From Breviolum minutum Mf 1.05b.01 (Eukaryota > Sar > Dinophyceae > Suessiales > Symbiodiniaceae): a DNA stretch of 64,000 nucleotides. The stretch lies in the NCBI GenBank assembly GCA_000507305.1, contig DF240835.1, positions 33,085-97,084 on the forward strand. Direction: 5' to 3'. The notes beneath the pieces were generated by a model. That model did not search any database and was not told the origin of the DNA. It saw nothing but the letters and a program-made list of their open reading frames with translations. Numbering within the stretch: position 1 is the first letter of the stretch; each line of letters begins with the position of its first letter. A program made the translations under genes and the position numbers. Positions 22,360 to 32,779 of this stretch are shown here, piece after piece.

Positions 22360-22911
22360 GTACATTTACCTCCAAAGGACCGGATGGGATGAGTTTTGGG
22401 GGATGAAGGTCCAAGGTGGTGATTTTTGTGATTGGTGTTTAGTAAAGCGCCATGGTTTACGCAGTTTTTTGCTTGCCTTCTTACCTTTTTTTGTTTGGTG
22501 GTTTTTGATGTGAGACAAAAACATAAGTTCTGTTTGAATGAGCATATCGCTGGTGCCTGTTAAAGTGGTACAGCACAGTGTTCTTGCAGCTGCGAATCGT
22601 CGAAGTTTCCTTCAATGATGGAGTTTTTCTATATGTATAAACCTATCAGAAAAAACACCCTCAACTTTGCACTTTAAGTAGTTATTGCGGGGGATTTTCG
22701 GTGCTGGAAACATCGTGGACTACACATTGCAATCGAAGCTGATTCGTCCCATCTTTAAATTGCGATGGCGAGCATTATGTAGTCGTATTTCGTTTGAGGT
22801 TTCCACTATCTGCCAGTCAACATCAATATACTATATATAGATATCAATAGGGGTAGTGTGCCTTTGAATACGAAGTTTAAAAGAAGAAATGGTAGGTTTC
22901 CCCTTTGCCAG

Positions 22912-23049
22912 TGGGATTCCTGAAACAAAATCACCAGGAGATGTTGAACAACGAATCCTTCCCTTTCCGCAATCTTCGAGTGGAAGATCCTGATGTAACA
23001 GGGTGGCGTGCAACTGCCAGCAGGCAATTTACCCTGACATTCCAAACAG
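22912..23049 (+). CDS. Exon of the extracellular protein, fold unknown
   Basis: Acceptor CCCCTTTGCCAG, phase 1; donor CAAACAG/GTGGGT, phase 1. Reads GFLKQNHQEMLNNESFPFRN, then LRVEDPDVTGWRATASRQFT. Likely part of an extracellular beta-rich domain by context; no family is assigned. Confidence 0.6.
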
Positions 23050-23113
23050 GTGGGTTCGTGGGTCATTTGGTTGAGGGAGTATGGGGTGACGGAGCATAAT
23101 GGAGATATGATAG

Positions 23114-23281
23114 GTTTCCATTTCTACATGGTTCTTTCTGAATTGAATCTACCACTGCTATCCTCACTTTCGATTTTGCTATGCGTGGTAGTTGCCTATA
23201 TCTTGGGGGTGATTTTTAGTTTGGGGGTACCCAAAAGTGCCACCGTTCATGGGACTGGGATGATTATATACATCCAAGAAA
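23114..23281 (+). CDS. Candidate exon with one membrane-spanning segment
   Basis: Frame in phase with the previous exon if a 64-nt intron (23050-23113) is removed. It ends at a strong donor CAAGAAA/GTAAGT. The stretch LSSLSILLCVVVAYILGVIF is long and hydrophobic enough to cross a membrane. This would be odd in the middle of an extracellular repeat protein, so it could mark a gene boundary or be a hydrophobic beta domain. Confidence 0.45.
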
Positions 23282-23362
23282 GTAAGTATAGAAGTATCCT
23301 TCCGGCTTCCCCACAACACACATATTGTTGGCAAAATTCTGCTATGGTGAAGGTGCCTCCAG

Positions 23363-23500
23363 ACAATTTGGCGACTGGGCCAGATGGCTGGGCTGTTGGT
23401 GAACTAATAGGAAGGCAAAACACACACTCCCAAAAACAAAAACAGCCATTCAACCATGAAAATGGAACCTTAGTTGAACCTTCGGTGTGGAGATTTAACA
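23363..23500 (+). CDS. Possible exon, weak
   Basis: After AGGTGCCTCCAG the frame reads NLATGPDGWAVGELIGRQNT and continues to an (ATG)n run at 23503. It joins the preceding exon in phase. The 3' boundary is unknown; the minus strand is open too. Confidence 0.3.
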
Positions 23501-23502
23501 CA

Positions 23503-23505
23503 AGA

Positions 23506-23547
<42 letters not shown>
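23503..23547. repeat. (ATG)n microsatellite
   Basis: Perfect ATG repeat, about 15 units; produces a poly-Met artefact frame. Confidence 0.95.
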
Positions 23548-23549
<2 letters not shown>

Positions 23550-23730
23550 ACTTATATAATTCTGGTCAAATTAGCTCGCGACCTCACACGACCGTTTTCC
23601 CCCCAAATGGTGGGTTTCGTAAAGGAAATCCCCGGCTGTTTCAGGAAAATCCAGGTTGGTGAAATTTTTTCCATTTGGTCAGATAATTTACTTTCACTAT
23701 TGTTCTTTGGGGGAGTTTACCAACTAACAG

Positions 23731-23810
23731 CCAGCACATCTCACCAGGTTTCCTTCAGTACATTGCAGGTTTGTGCCCCAGCCAATTTTCAAGGTGGACA
23801 AGCTAGTAGT
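23731..23810 (+). CDS. Exon upstream of an A2 introner
   Basis: Acceptor CCAACTAACAG, phase 1; donor GCTAGTAGT/GTGAGG, phase 0. Reads STSHQVSFSTLQVCAPANFQ, then GGQASS. The following intron is only 123 nt and is almost entirely the A2 element. Confidence 0.6.
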
Positions 23811-23819
23811 GTGAGGGAA

Positions 23820-23940
23820 TACCCTCCAGGGAACGAGAAAACATATCCCCACCATTTGGAAAAGCCGGAAATTTTTCTCGACTCATCCCAGTGTAAAAAA
23901 GCTGGGATGGGATATATGTGGGACAGTTCCCAGGAGGGTA
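23820..23940 (+). mobile_element. Family A2 element forming an intron
   Basis: TACCCTCCAGGGAACGAGAA at the left; GTTCCCAGGAGGGTA at the right. The intron 23811-23933 starts 9 nt before the element and ends inside its right repeat (GTTCCCAG/GAGGGTA), leaving 7 transposon bases in the mRNA. Confidence 0.8.
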
Positions 23941-24000
23941 ATGTGACTATAAACTGCATCAGGATGCTACAGAATACATGTTCTGCAGCGCCAGGCACAG
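23934..24000 (+). CDS. Exon starting in an A2 introner
   Basis: Acceptor GGGACAGTTCCCAG, phase 0, matching the donor at 23810; donor GGCACAG/GTGAGT, phase 1, is near consensus. Reads EGNVTINCIRMLQNTCSAAP. EG is encoded by the transposon end. The CIRMLQNTC pair may form a disulphide. Confidence 0.7.
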
Positions 24001-24209
24001 GTGAGTTGCTATTCCCCTTGGGTGAAGCCTTATGGAAGGAGCAAGTGCCAGCACCACCATTCCCTAGTCGGTACCTGCGCTTGCAGGGAACCTTGCAAGA
24101 AATCCAGGAGCGTGGAAGGGGCTGAGAGTTGAAGTTGGATGAGTTGAGTGAAGTTGATGAAATCATGACCTGGTAGGATGATTGTTCTGCAATGGGATAA
24201 TGTAAACCC

Positions 24210-24308
24210 TAGGTGGTGGCAACTCACATATTTTTTATTTTCACCCCTACTTGGGGAAATGATCTATTTTGACTGATATTTTTCAAATGGGTTGAAACCA
24301 CCAACCAG
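24210..24308 (+). mobile_element. Family B element
   Basis: CTAGGTGGTGGCAACTCACA at the left; GTTGAAACCACCAACCAG at the right, flanked by AACC on both sides. Plus orientation. A very short exon after it (NHFGS/GTAGGA) is possible but unproven. Confidence 0.8.
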
Positions 24309-24484
24309 AACCACTTTGGGTCGGTAGGAAGTCGTTGCTTCAGAAACCTGCAAATGAACATGGTTTTTACACTGGTAAATTTCAATAAGTCGCTTAGGAC
24401 CTAGGATTCTTAAGTAAACTAGAAGCTAAAAACCATTGATTATTCCCTGGGTCCATGGGTTTTGTCAATTTTTTTGACCGGTAG

Positions 24485-24644
24485 GATGCATTTCAACGGA
24501 TCCTTTACAAACCACCTGAGTGGTTTATTGGAGATGATCAAATCCTGGTGAGCGTGTCAGATGGTGGCCTGATTGGTGGAGTCAATTTAACCGGTGAAGT
24601 GGCATTTGAAGTACCTTGGACCGTGGAAACAAAATCTTTAGAGT
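24485..24644 (+). CDS. Exon: cadherin-like repeat core
   Basis: Acceptor TTTTGACCGGTAG, phase 0; donor TTAGAGT/GTAAAG, phase 1. DAFQRILYKPPEWFIGDDQI, then LVSVSDGGLIGGVNLTGEVA follows the cadherin-like repeat pattern 'L.Y.P...F.G.D.i.v.VsD.G..G', with the aspartates that usually bind calcium. The intron starts GTAAAGTTTGC and runs straight into a (TTG)n tract. Confidence 0.75.
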
Positions 24645-24654
24645 GTAAAGTTTG

Positions 24655-24655
24655 C

Positions 24656-24711
<56 letters not shown>

Positions 24712-24712
24712 G
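24655..24712 (+). repeat. (TTG)n microsatellite
   Basis: About 19 TTG units starting ten bases after a 5' splice site. The adjoining poly-leucine frame is an artefact. Confidence 0.95.
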
Positions 24713-25046
24713 ATTGTTTGTCGTTTGTTGTTGTCTCTGGATGTCTTTGGGGATCTTACAGGCTCGGATTTTTGTTTTTTTTTGGTGATTGAGAATTGAA
24801 TTTACAACTATACGCAGTATACATGTTTAAAGATATCTTGGCATATTTCAGAACTTAATGTTGAATCAAGTATATAATGACGTTGTCCCACCCCCACTGG
24901 ATGCAGAATCCAACTGCTGTTCACAGATTTCACGAAATCATGTACCTATTCTTTCGGACGGACCGCTAAGACCATCACCTGCATCCTCCTAAGGGTGTCG
25001 AATTATTTTTCACACGGAGACGGACACCAAAAAAAACATCCTTTTT

Positions 25047-25131
25047 CCCCTCCCTGAAACTAACAGATCGCCCCTAAAAATGCATGGTTGGAAGATGAAC
25101 TTTCCTTTTGGGGAGGCTAGTTTCAGGGTAA
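25047..25131 (+). mobile_element. Family A element, short
   Basis: CCCCTCCCTGAAACTAACAG at the left; GGCTAGTTTCAGGGTA at the right; core ATGCATGGTTGGAAGATG, plus orientation. It retains the 'TAGTTTCAG' acceptor-like end but no coding frame follows. Confidence 0.75.
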
Positions 25132-25306
25132 TCATTTTCCAGAGTGTATTTTTTTTCGTTACGCCCCTCAAAATGAACGGCTGGAACCTCAAAAAATCCA
25201 CCCAATTTTTCAGGTCGGAAAGTCATCGACTCCAAACCTCCATGACGTTGGACACCTAAAATGTTAGGCACTCCCAGGTGGAACTCCCAAATTTTTGAGA
25301 CAATAA

Positions 25307-25409
25307 TTGGGTGGTGGCAACTCACATATTTTTTGTTTTCATCCCTACTTGGGGAAATGATCCATTTTTGACGAGCATATTTTTCAGATGATTTGAAACC
25401 ACCAACTAG
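25307..25409 (+). mobile_element. Family B element
   Basis: GGGTGGTGGCAACTCACATA at the left; TTTGAAACCACCAACTAG at the right. Plus orientation. Ends at the acceptor of the exon at 25410. Confidence 0.8.
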
Positions 25410-25579
25410 ATTCCTAGATAATATATCCCATGGTTTTCACTATCTCAACTGGTGTGTGCTACTGAACGTTCCTCCCGAGGTTCAAGTGTTACAAGCTCGA
25501 ATTCCTGTAGCTTTCAGTATGGAGAAGCAGCTTTTGAAAGCGAAGGAGGACCAAGATTTTAGGCAACACAGTTGGATTG
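25410..25579 (+). CDS. Exon directly after a family B element
   Basis: Begins after CCACCAACTAG with one base completing a codon; reads FLDNISHGFHYLNWCVLLNV, then PPEVQVLQARIPVAFSMEKQ and LLKAKEDQDFRQHSWI. Donor TTGGATTG/GTTTGG, phase 1. There is no other AG in the first 60 bases that could serve, so the transposon end is the likely acceptor. Confidence 0.6.
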
Positions 25580-26336
25580 GTTTGGGGTAGAGTTACACAC
25601 ACACATATATATATATACACATTTAAATTGCTATATATATATATAGACATATATTTAATTAGCATGTGATATATGTGTAGTTACCTATATTCTCTTTTTT
25701 TCGGGGGCAAGCGTTTGGGTGCGCTAGGATGTTGTTGAATGTAGCTTGATAGTAGTTTGATAGGAGATGGGTGAGAAAAATCTATGCTATTCCTTGCTAG
25801 AGTCCCATTTCAAGTGGGCTAATAATACCATATCAAATCAACAGACGGTACTTTCGATGCTTAACTGACTTGAGAATTTCTCATGCACACATCGCGTGTA
25901 TAATAGGCAGATTTATGTGCTTATGTAATATGTATATATCTCTTGTGTCAGCATTCAGTTCATTGAAGTGCTATCTTTGCCCTTTAAGGACCTAAAGGGA
26001 ATGCGGACCTTAAATCATGCTGATTTGTGTTCCAGTGTTCCGCTTTTCCAGGAGGTTTGATTTTTGATGATTGCCGGAAAACGTGTACCCCAGCGACCCA
26101 CGGGTGTAGTAGCCTACAAATGTCCACAACACATTATGAACTCAATCTTATAGATTGATTAAGTAGGTGTCAACGCTGAGTTTCATACTTGATTCAGCAT
26201 GATTTAACTTCCAGATGACCTTTTTGTTCCCAGCATTGGTGGTTAGTTAACTCCCCTGGGCGGTGTCAGCGGCCCAACGCAACAACCGATGAACCCACCC
26301 TTCCATCTTTGACGCAAAAACCCACAACTCCTGCAG

Positions 26337-26574
26337 AGGTTTGGTCGCGAAGGGACGATACAGATCGAGTTTCCAGCACCTAAAGCCAACTTATATCTGA
26401 AGATCTCATCCGCAGACGCTTCAGTTGCAGAAAAAACTCATGTTGAGATTTTTCACATATCAGTGGTGATGATGTTGATGGTGATGCTGCAGGTGGTTGA
26501 GGTTGATGTGACATCAAACCTTTACTTGACTGGGAATGTTCATTTTACGGTGCTTTGCACGAATGTGACACAAG
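26337..26574 (+). CDS. Exon of the extracellular protein
   Basis: Acceptor CACAACTCCTGCAG, phase 0; donor GACACAAG/GTATGA, phase 1; 79 codons. Reads RFGREGTIQIEFPAPKANLY, then SSADASVAEKTHVEIFHISV and VTSNLYLTGNVHFTVLCTNV. Strand-like alternation fits a beta-sandwich repeat of the cadherin-like type, but the call is by context. Confidence 0.7.
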
Positions 26575-26596
26575 GTATGAATGTGACACAAGGTAT
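26561..26596 (+). repeat. Tandem 18-bp duplication of a 5' splice site
   Basis: GAATGTGACACAAGGTAT occurs twice in tandem, each copy with a CAAG/GTAT donor. Using the second would add six codons in frame. Confidence 0.85.
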
Positions 26597-26817
26597 ATAT
26601 ATATATATATAAATGTGGATGTTGATCCACCTTCGACAGATTGACTCCTGGTGATAGGTGTGGAGTTTTGAAAAATCCTTCCCAGGATTTTTATGGATCA
26701 ATGGGTCGTAACTTGAAAAAAAAACCAACGCAAGGTAATTTATTTTTTCCCCGCGCATAACGTCGGTCCATACCGATTGGGGACGCCGTTCTGACTTTTT
26801 GGATTCCTGGGTCCCAG

Positions 26818-26925
26818 GATGGAGCCTTGCATTCTCCACGTGTTCCAGTGGATGATGGTGGAACACAAAGCGATGAACATTTGACATTTCGCTCTGCAGC
26901 ATCTAATTTGTTGGACTGCTTGAGG
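26818..26925 (+). CDS. Exon, phase 0 to phase 0
   Basis: Acceptor CCTGGGTCCCAG, donor TTGAGG/GTGATG, 36 codons: DGALHSPRVPVDDGGTQSDE, then HLTFRSAASNLLDCLR. 'LTF...A..NLLDCL' resembles the middle of a cadherin-like repeat, where 'LTF.G....VN..L' precedes 'L.Y.P'. Joins in frame to 27308. Confidence 0.65.
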
Positions 26926-27307
26926 GTGATGGGTCACGTTTGGTGAACGATTCAGAGGGTGCTACAACTCGATACTAGGTTTCATTGTTGGTAGGTAGTG
27001 TATATGTATACAAACGCCATGTCAGTTGTGTAAAACCAATTTGTTGTTTTTCTAGTAGGTGATGAATTGAGTTTAATATCACTGAACTACCATGCCGAAG
27101 TAGGATGAATTATAAGAGCACGTTTACACGCCGGACCTCAGAAATTTAACATAGATACCAAAAATGGCCATTGTTTAAAGGAATCATCATTTCCCAACCA
27201 TCATTTTGCGTATCCATCTTAGTTTTCCAGGTTTTTTTTTTTGTGTTCTTTTTTTCAATCGGATTAGCCTTGTAACTTGGTGTGGTACATCTTTTTTTCG
27301 TGCGCAG

Positions 27308-27402
27308 GAAGTGAATGGCTCCATAGCCTACCTGCAGAACTTCTTGGAGGCCAGGGGTTGGATGAGGGATGAGAAATGCGACCCATTTCTGAAGGCTTCT
27401 TA
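27308..27402 (+). CDS. Exon, joins 26818-26925
   Basis: Acceptor TTCGTGCGCAG, phase 0; donor GCTTCTTA/GTGAGA, phase 2. Reads EVNGSIAYLQNFLEARGWMR, then DEKCDPFLKAS. The split codon TA+T completes on the next exon. Confidence 0.7.
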
Positions 27403-27634
27403 GTGAGAGCCAAAAAGGGTAAATACGCTTGGTTCTTTGGGGATGGCTTGAGTGGAAGGGACATGAAACATGGTGCACGAGCGGGTGGTTGGTAGTCATG
27501 GGGAAGGAAGGTGGTTGAACTTGAATGTAGGACCATATATCTATCAATACAACTCCACACAATTCCTACGGTATGTATGCATTTTTCCAATGCGCCATAC
27601 ATGCTGATTTTTCCCTGTATTTTTGGTTGTCTAG

Positions 27635-27755
27635 TATTGAACCCTCCGAAAGGCAGGTCAGTCTTAAGGTATTGACAATTGACTCTGCCTTGAAGTGTGA
27701 GCAAATTCCAAAAAGCATTGTAAAACAGATGTTGTACAGAGACATCACCCCTTAA
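27635..27755 (+). CDS. Exon, possible last exon of a gene
   Basis: Acceptor TTTTGGTTGTCTAG, phase 2 as needed. Reads IEPSERQVSLKVLTIDSALK, then CEQIPKSIVKQMLYRDITP and stops at TAA 27753-27755. No GT donor follows, so a gene end here is plausible; a donor at CTTAAG/GTATTG (27671) is the alternative. Confidence 0.6.
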
Positions 27756-27759
27756 GACT

Positions 27760-28580
27760 TGTGTGTTGAAGAGCTGTGTAGAAGAACTACCTCCCTCATC
27801 AAAGCGTCATGCGCGTCATGCATCGTAAAGCGTAGGCCATAAGGTATATGGACATTTCCGTTGGATCCACGTGTAATAATGAGAATCCAGGGGTCCAGGA
27901 GTGCCCCCAAATGCAAGGGGGGCAACGTTTTTATTTCCATTCGTGCATAGCGGACCAAGTAGTCACTTGGTCCCTATGAAGGCGGCAAGATTCCAATGAT
28001 TGCGGCGGAAAAATCAATGATCCTTTCGCAAGAGATCTCAATGTGCAAAGTATTTTGTAATATTGCATTGGAAATCTACCGGTGAATGTATTTATAAAAA
28101 TAATCATATATATTCATTTTACGCACATGTGCATATCTATATATATATTTATATGTAATTATATATATTCCAAAATGATTCTATCGGAACATTGCCAGAT
28201 GTATGTATCTATATATGTATATGTACGTTAATGTGTGTTGTAACCCATATGCTCCATGTATGGAATATTTACCTACATTTGGCTCAAACTTATGGTTTTC
28301 ATGCAGGTAGATATTCCAATCCTATGGAGCATTTGGGATATTGGGCCGCTTACCCCCAAGAGGCCTATTCGCCCCAAGCCATCGCTCTATGAAAAAAAAA
28401 CAGCCAAACAGGAGGTGCATTTTCGTCATCCCATTCAGGACAGATTTACAGATTTGGGATGCGGGAAGGAGGAGTGAAAAAGACACAGTTTTAGCCACAC
28501 CGAGGTCACCTTCCAAAATTCCAGTTATCAGGGTGATCCCCTGCAATCGCAACATGACCAGGATTTTTTTCTCATATACT
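27760..28580. other. No supported gene
   Basis: AT-rich, with an inverted repeat at about 28250-28330 (GGAATATTTACCTACAT and complement). The same motif recurs at 35260-35295. Nothing clearly coding. Confidence 0.35.
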
Positions 28581-28712
28581 TAAATCAACTAATGGTTTTT
28601 TAATTGGTGGTTTGGGTTGGTGGTTTGGATTCCTAGGATCCCCTTATGAAAGGGCTTGTTATCCTAGAATCCCAAAGGACCACCAATTAACCATTAATCA
28701 TTAGTTGATTTA
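28581..28712. mobile_element. 132-bp long inverted-repeat element (single copy)
   Basis: TAAATCAACTAATGG at the left and CATTAGTTGATTTA at the right, continuing inward with AATTGGTGGT/ACCACCAATT. MITE-like, but only one copy is in the window. Confidence 0.65.
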
Positions 28713-29182
28713 AATAAGGCGATTTCGGTGCATTCCGAAATCTACAGCTTCATTTGGACAAGTTTTGCCACTTTTTGATGGGTCTCTGTTTATGCCGTAG
28801 CCAAAGCAGTTTTTTTGGAAGTTGGGGTGAGGGGGGGGGGTAGGTTGTAGGTGGTGCCAGTTTCTCAAAAAAGAAACACTTTCACTACCTCATAGCCTGA
28901 GACTTATTGAATCTGGGAAGGTGTTAGGATACCAGCAACAAATTTGCTGGCGAGGCAACATGGCAAGAGATGATCTAGTTTTTTTCCACTGTTTTAAGGG
29001 ATAAATAAACAACACTACATCACTAAATCCCGATGTTGTTTCATGATTCTTTCCCATGGTGGCATGTCTTGAGCATTCCTGGACTTTGGACTGATGGTGT
29101 GAACAGTTTGTGGAGCCGGAGGAAGGGGCAGGGGTCAATCTCCTCCACTAACATGGCTGAAAGACCCACAATAAATGTAGAC

Positions 29183-29344
29183 CTGTTCCTTACTGCACCC
29201 CAAAAAAGGAGTGTTTAACCAGCAGGCTTGGATTTGCTGGAAGGTATTTGTCAGTTCATTGACTTCTTCAGGAAGACTTATCGGGAAGCAGCTTTTAGAC
29301 ATGGATCCTCCTAGAATTCCAACGGCTAACAACATTGTGGAAAC
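29183..29344 (-). CDS. Candidate minus-strand exon
   Basis: Minus strand: acceptor GGCTTCTTTTCAG, donor GGAACAG/GTCTAC, exactly 54 codons: VSTMLLAVGILGGSMSKSCF, then SLPEEVNELTNTFQQIQACW and LNTPFLGCSKEQ. The hydrophobic start could be a signal-like segment. It is opposite to the main gene direction. Confidence 0.35.
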
Positions 29345-30253
29345 CTGAAAAGAAGCCCCTGAAATGGGGAAAATCATGTACCAAACCTTCATTTTTCACG
29401 ATTTTTGACCGAGTTCATTAGTTAAAAGCGGAGGCCGAGGCAACTTAAGCTGGGTCCGTCCCAGATCCTCGGGGACCGGTTCTCCACAGGACTGGTCCAC
29501 TAGTTACCTTCGTCCCGCCATGATTCAGCTGAAGACTTGTCAGTGGGATGTGCAGTTTCTTGGTGCCTTTAGACTTTAGATCCTTGAATCATCCATTTTG
29601 GAGCGGTCAAACAATACAAACATATGGTAATTTTGAGGCATTACCTCCCCATAGTGTATTATTTTGGGTTGGGAATAGGTGATGACCCCGGTAAGAGGAC
29701 TCTGCTTTTGGGGGCAGGATTGAATGGAACTGTGATGAATGGTGTGATTTGGATTTAGGGAGACGTCCTTTTCGGGGAGGAATTGCTAGGATTGTTGTAC
29801 TATGCGCATCGGATAGTTGATACTGACCAGTTTTGTACCCGACCTGAAAAGCTCTAGTTTTTTGAGTAATGTAAGGTTTGACTGGCTTCAGAAATGGTCC
29901 AATGGAATGTATTTCTTTGCATGCCATTCATGGCGGTTCAAGCGTGCAAGAAATGAACCAGCCACTTTGATTTGCGAAAGCTTCCTGACTGAGTATACAT
30001 GATTTGCCAAGATTCGTTGGTCACACCTCAACAATCAGTCATGTTGTCAATACTTGTGTTTTCCATCTTTTTGCCTTAAATTCTGTGTTTCACAGATCAA
30101 CATTGCAACATTCCATCAAAATCCATGAGAGGATAAAGAGATAAAGATTCATCATCCATGAGAAACAACAGAAAACAACAAAAGCCGTAATCTGCCAGCA
30201 CCGTTTTTCTTGCTGCCGTTAAACTCCAGGTTGGAGGTGCTCATGGCAGATAC

Positions 30254-30362
30254 CTGTGCTTCTACATCTGTCACGATCGAGGTCGAAGCGGTGGATACTT
30301 GAAACAACTGAGCACCCTGGGGAGTTTGGGCGTTTCGGGCGAACCTTTTTGAACCTATCCTC
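30254..30362 (-). CDS. Candidate exon, strand unresolved
   Basis: Minus strand: acceptor GGATCGTTCTCAG, donor AGCACAG/GTATCT; reads EDRFKKVRPKRPNSPGCSVV in phase 0. A second minus frame (TPQGAQLFQVSTASTSIVTD) and one plus frame (LMADTCASTSVTIEVEAVDT) are open over the same bases. Confidence 0.3.
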
Positions 30363-30859
30363 CTGAGAACGATCCAAAGGAATCCCACCACTTTTAAAGG
30401 GTCCTGTCCGTTCTTGCTGTTTGGTGGGATATGGATATGTTAGTTGCCAGGAGGGTTTCGGTGGAATGATTGCGGGTTTTGAATGAGTGGTTCTTATTTG
30501 ATGCAGGCACTTAAGAAAAAAAAGCAGTGGTATTGGCGGAGCTAAAGGAGCTGGGGATGATCGGGCTTTCAATATTTCCCTTAGCCCTAGAATCTCCAAA
30601 ATCATAGGCTAGATGTGATTTTGGAGTTTCAGCGTTCAAGGGCGCCCATTAGCCTCTCAACCGTACCGTCGGACTTGGTGCAAGATCGCGAGGATGATGG
30701 GGTCAACTGTACAATTCATGCAGGCTGAGAAAAAAAACAACGCACACACACACACACACATGCACCCGCTTGAAAACAGCAAAGCAATGTGATAAGATAC
30801 CATATCATTTTGATTGGTCTATGGCGGTTTCCTTGTGCTTCTTCCAGCTGGTTTGCAAG

Positions 30860-31010
30860 GGTGACTTCGGGGGCCCTTCCTTTTTTTAATACCCGCAAAA
30901 ATTACGCCTCAACAAAAAGCTTGGAGTTTGCCAATTTGGATCATGGCATAATACCAACTGAAAAGCCAAACGAATGGGGTGGAATTGATGAAGTCTCTAA
31001 TGAATTCTGA
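30860..31010 (+). CDS. Candidate exon, function unknown
   Basis: Plus frame KNYASTKSLEFANLDHGIIP, then TEKPNEWGGIDEVSNEF to a stop at 31010. Composition is good but no acceptor was fixed; a donor may be TGGG/GTGGAA. Confidence 0.35.
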
Positions 31011-31158
31011 TCCTTTTGATGGTGAACTCCATTAATTAGTTGCTAAATTCATATGACATTGATAGTCCTAACAAAAATACTCTCTTCATACCAATGCAGG
31101 ATTTCCACACACCAGTGTGTTTTTATCTTTATTTTTCGCACTTCTTTCTGGTACCCAG

Positions 31159-31293
31159 GACGATACTCCGGTGATTTTCTCGGTGGATTATCCTTGGGCC
31201 TTACCATTGCACGTGGAGCAAGATATTCCGAAAGCTGTGTGCTGCTTCAAAGTGCATGATATCGACTTACGTACTTCGCCCACGAACCTTGGA
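31159..31293 (+). CDS. Exon: start of a cadherin-like repeat
   Basis: Acceptor TTTCTGGTACCCAG, donor CTTGGA/GTGAGA, exactly 45 codons, phase 0. DDTPVIFSVDYPWALPLHVE, then QDIPKAVCCFKVHDIDL matches the opening of a cadherin-like repeat: 'ND.P.I......l.v.ED....i..f.v.D.D'. The D-I-D near the end corresponds to the calcium-binding DxD. Confidence 0.75.
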
Positions 31294-31771
31294 GTGAGAG
31301 GTCGCTAAGTTATGAGTCCGCCCATGTCGTGGGAGACATCCGTTGGGGGGTGTATGATTTTACCCCGGATTTTGGTGGGGATGTTTTTTTTTTGGGGGGG
31401 GTGGGGTGTGATGGCATGGTTTGTCAAGACTTCTTTGATATGTTTTTCGATTTTTGTGGTTGTTGGGTGGTGGCAAGATGTTTGAAACATGCAAAAATCA
31501 AAATATATGAACATATATAATTTGTATATGTGGACTTGACAAATATTCATGTCATGTACATATTGACTTGATGCCCTTCAAACAAGTCGTTGAATGATCG
31601 GCTTGCAAATAGTGTGATACCCAAAAAAGCCATCCAACAATTGAACCATGCTGACTGTTGAACACGGCCAGGATTGATGCTTCATGGCCCTTCACCATGC
31701 GCATTATGGCCAAGTATGGGAATATCAGCCTTGTCATGTCCAACAGCCTCTTCCATGCAGACAGATTTTTA

Positions 31772-31858
31772 TACCCTCCCTGAAACTAACATAGCACCTG
31801 AAAATTGGGGCCCAACCTATATTCAGGTGCTTTCGCTGTTAGTTTTTTTAGGGACGAC
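31772..31858 (+). mobile_element. Family A element, diverged
   Basis: TACCCTCCCTGAAACTAACA at the left; GCTGTTAGTTTTTTTAGGGA at the right. No coding frame follows at the element end. Confidence 0.65.
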
Positions 31859-32779
31859 GTATATCTTCAGCTTTTGATGACTATAGAGTCCTTAACACAT
31901 TAGATATCTCAAGTGTTCAACCCTACATACCCCACTCTTCAAAGATTGAAGCTTATTATTGACTAGATAATTAGCACTATATGAGCCAAGAATTTGCTGA
32001 CTGAAACATGCCAATAAACATTTGATGATGATAATGATGATACACGTTCTGGAGTCGTACCCTCATCTCTAAGAATCTGTAGATCTCAGCATGATCAATC
32101 CTGAGACGGGCCACACGCGTCCCAAGGTGTTGTGCTCACTCAGAAGGAACGAAATTTGGTACCTTGGGCGGGACGTTTTGCATTGTGAAAATTTCGCATA
32201 ATTTCGCTGTGGAGTTACATGGGTGACCTGGAAAGATAGGATTATTTTGACGGGTTTCTGTTGATTTTTTAAGATAGCCTCCCAAAAAAAAACCGATGCA
32301 TTTGGGGTTCGGGTATGTTCGGGTTCGAGTACTAGACTGCCACTCATTCTGCAATTTCCCCATTTGGCAGATGACAATCATATATAGGCACTTCAACCAC
32401 ACGAGCTGTGTGAGTTTTTCAACCTGAACTTTGTCCTCGAATCAGCACATATTGGTTGCAGATACTGTATTGGTTTGAGCATTGGGGATACCTAGGCCAT
32501 GCAAGCCTCCCCAACATGAGGATCCTGAAGCCAGTGGGGTTGATGAAAAAACACTTGTTGCATGCATGGCTTGATGCTATGGTCATATTGGCCAGTGCCG
32601 AAAAAATAACTTGATGACATTTCGGCTCAAGTTTATTTTTTTGTTGGTGGTGTTTGTGATAGAAACAGCAATCATGAAAGCACCCTTGGCTTTGAAGTTT
32701 ACAGGTTCTTTTGGAAGGTGAGTAGTGTTGAAATGTGTTAAATGTGTGTTGAAACGTGTTCAAACAGTTTTGCCACTTG

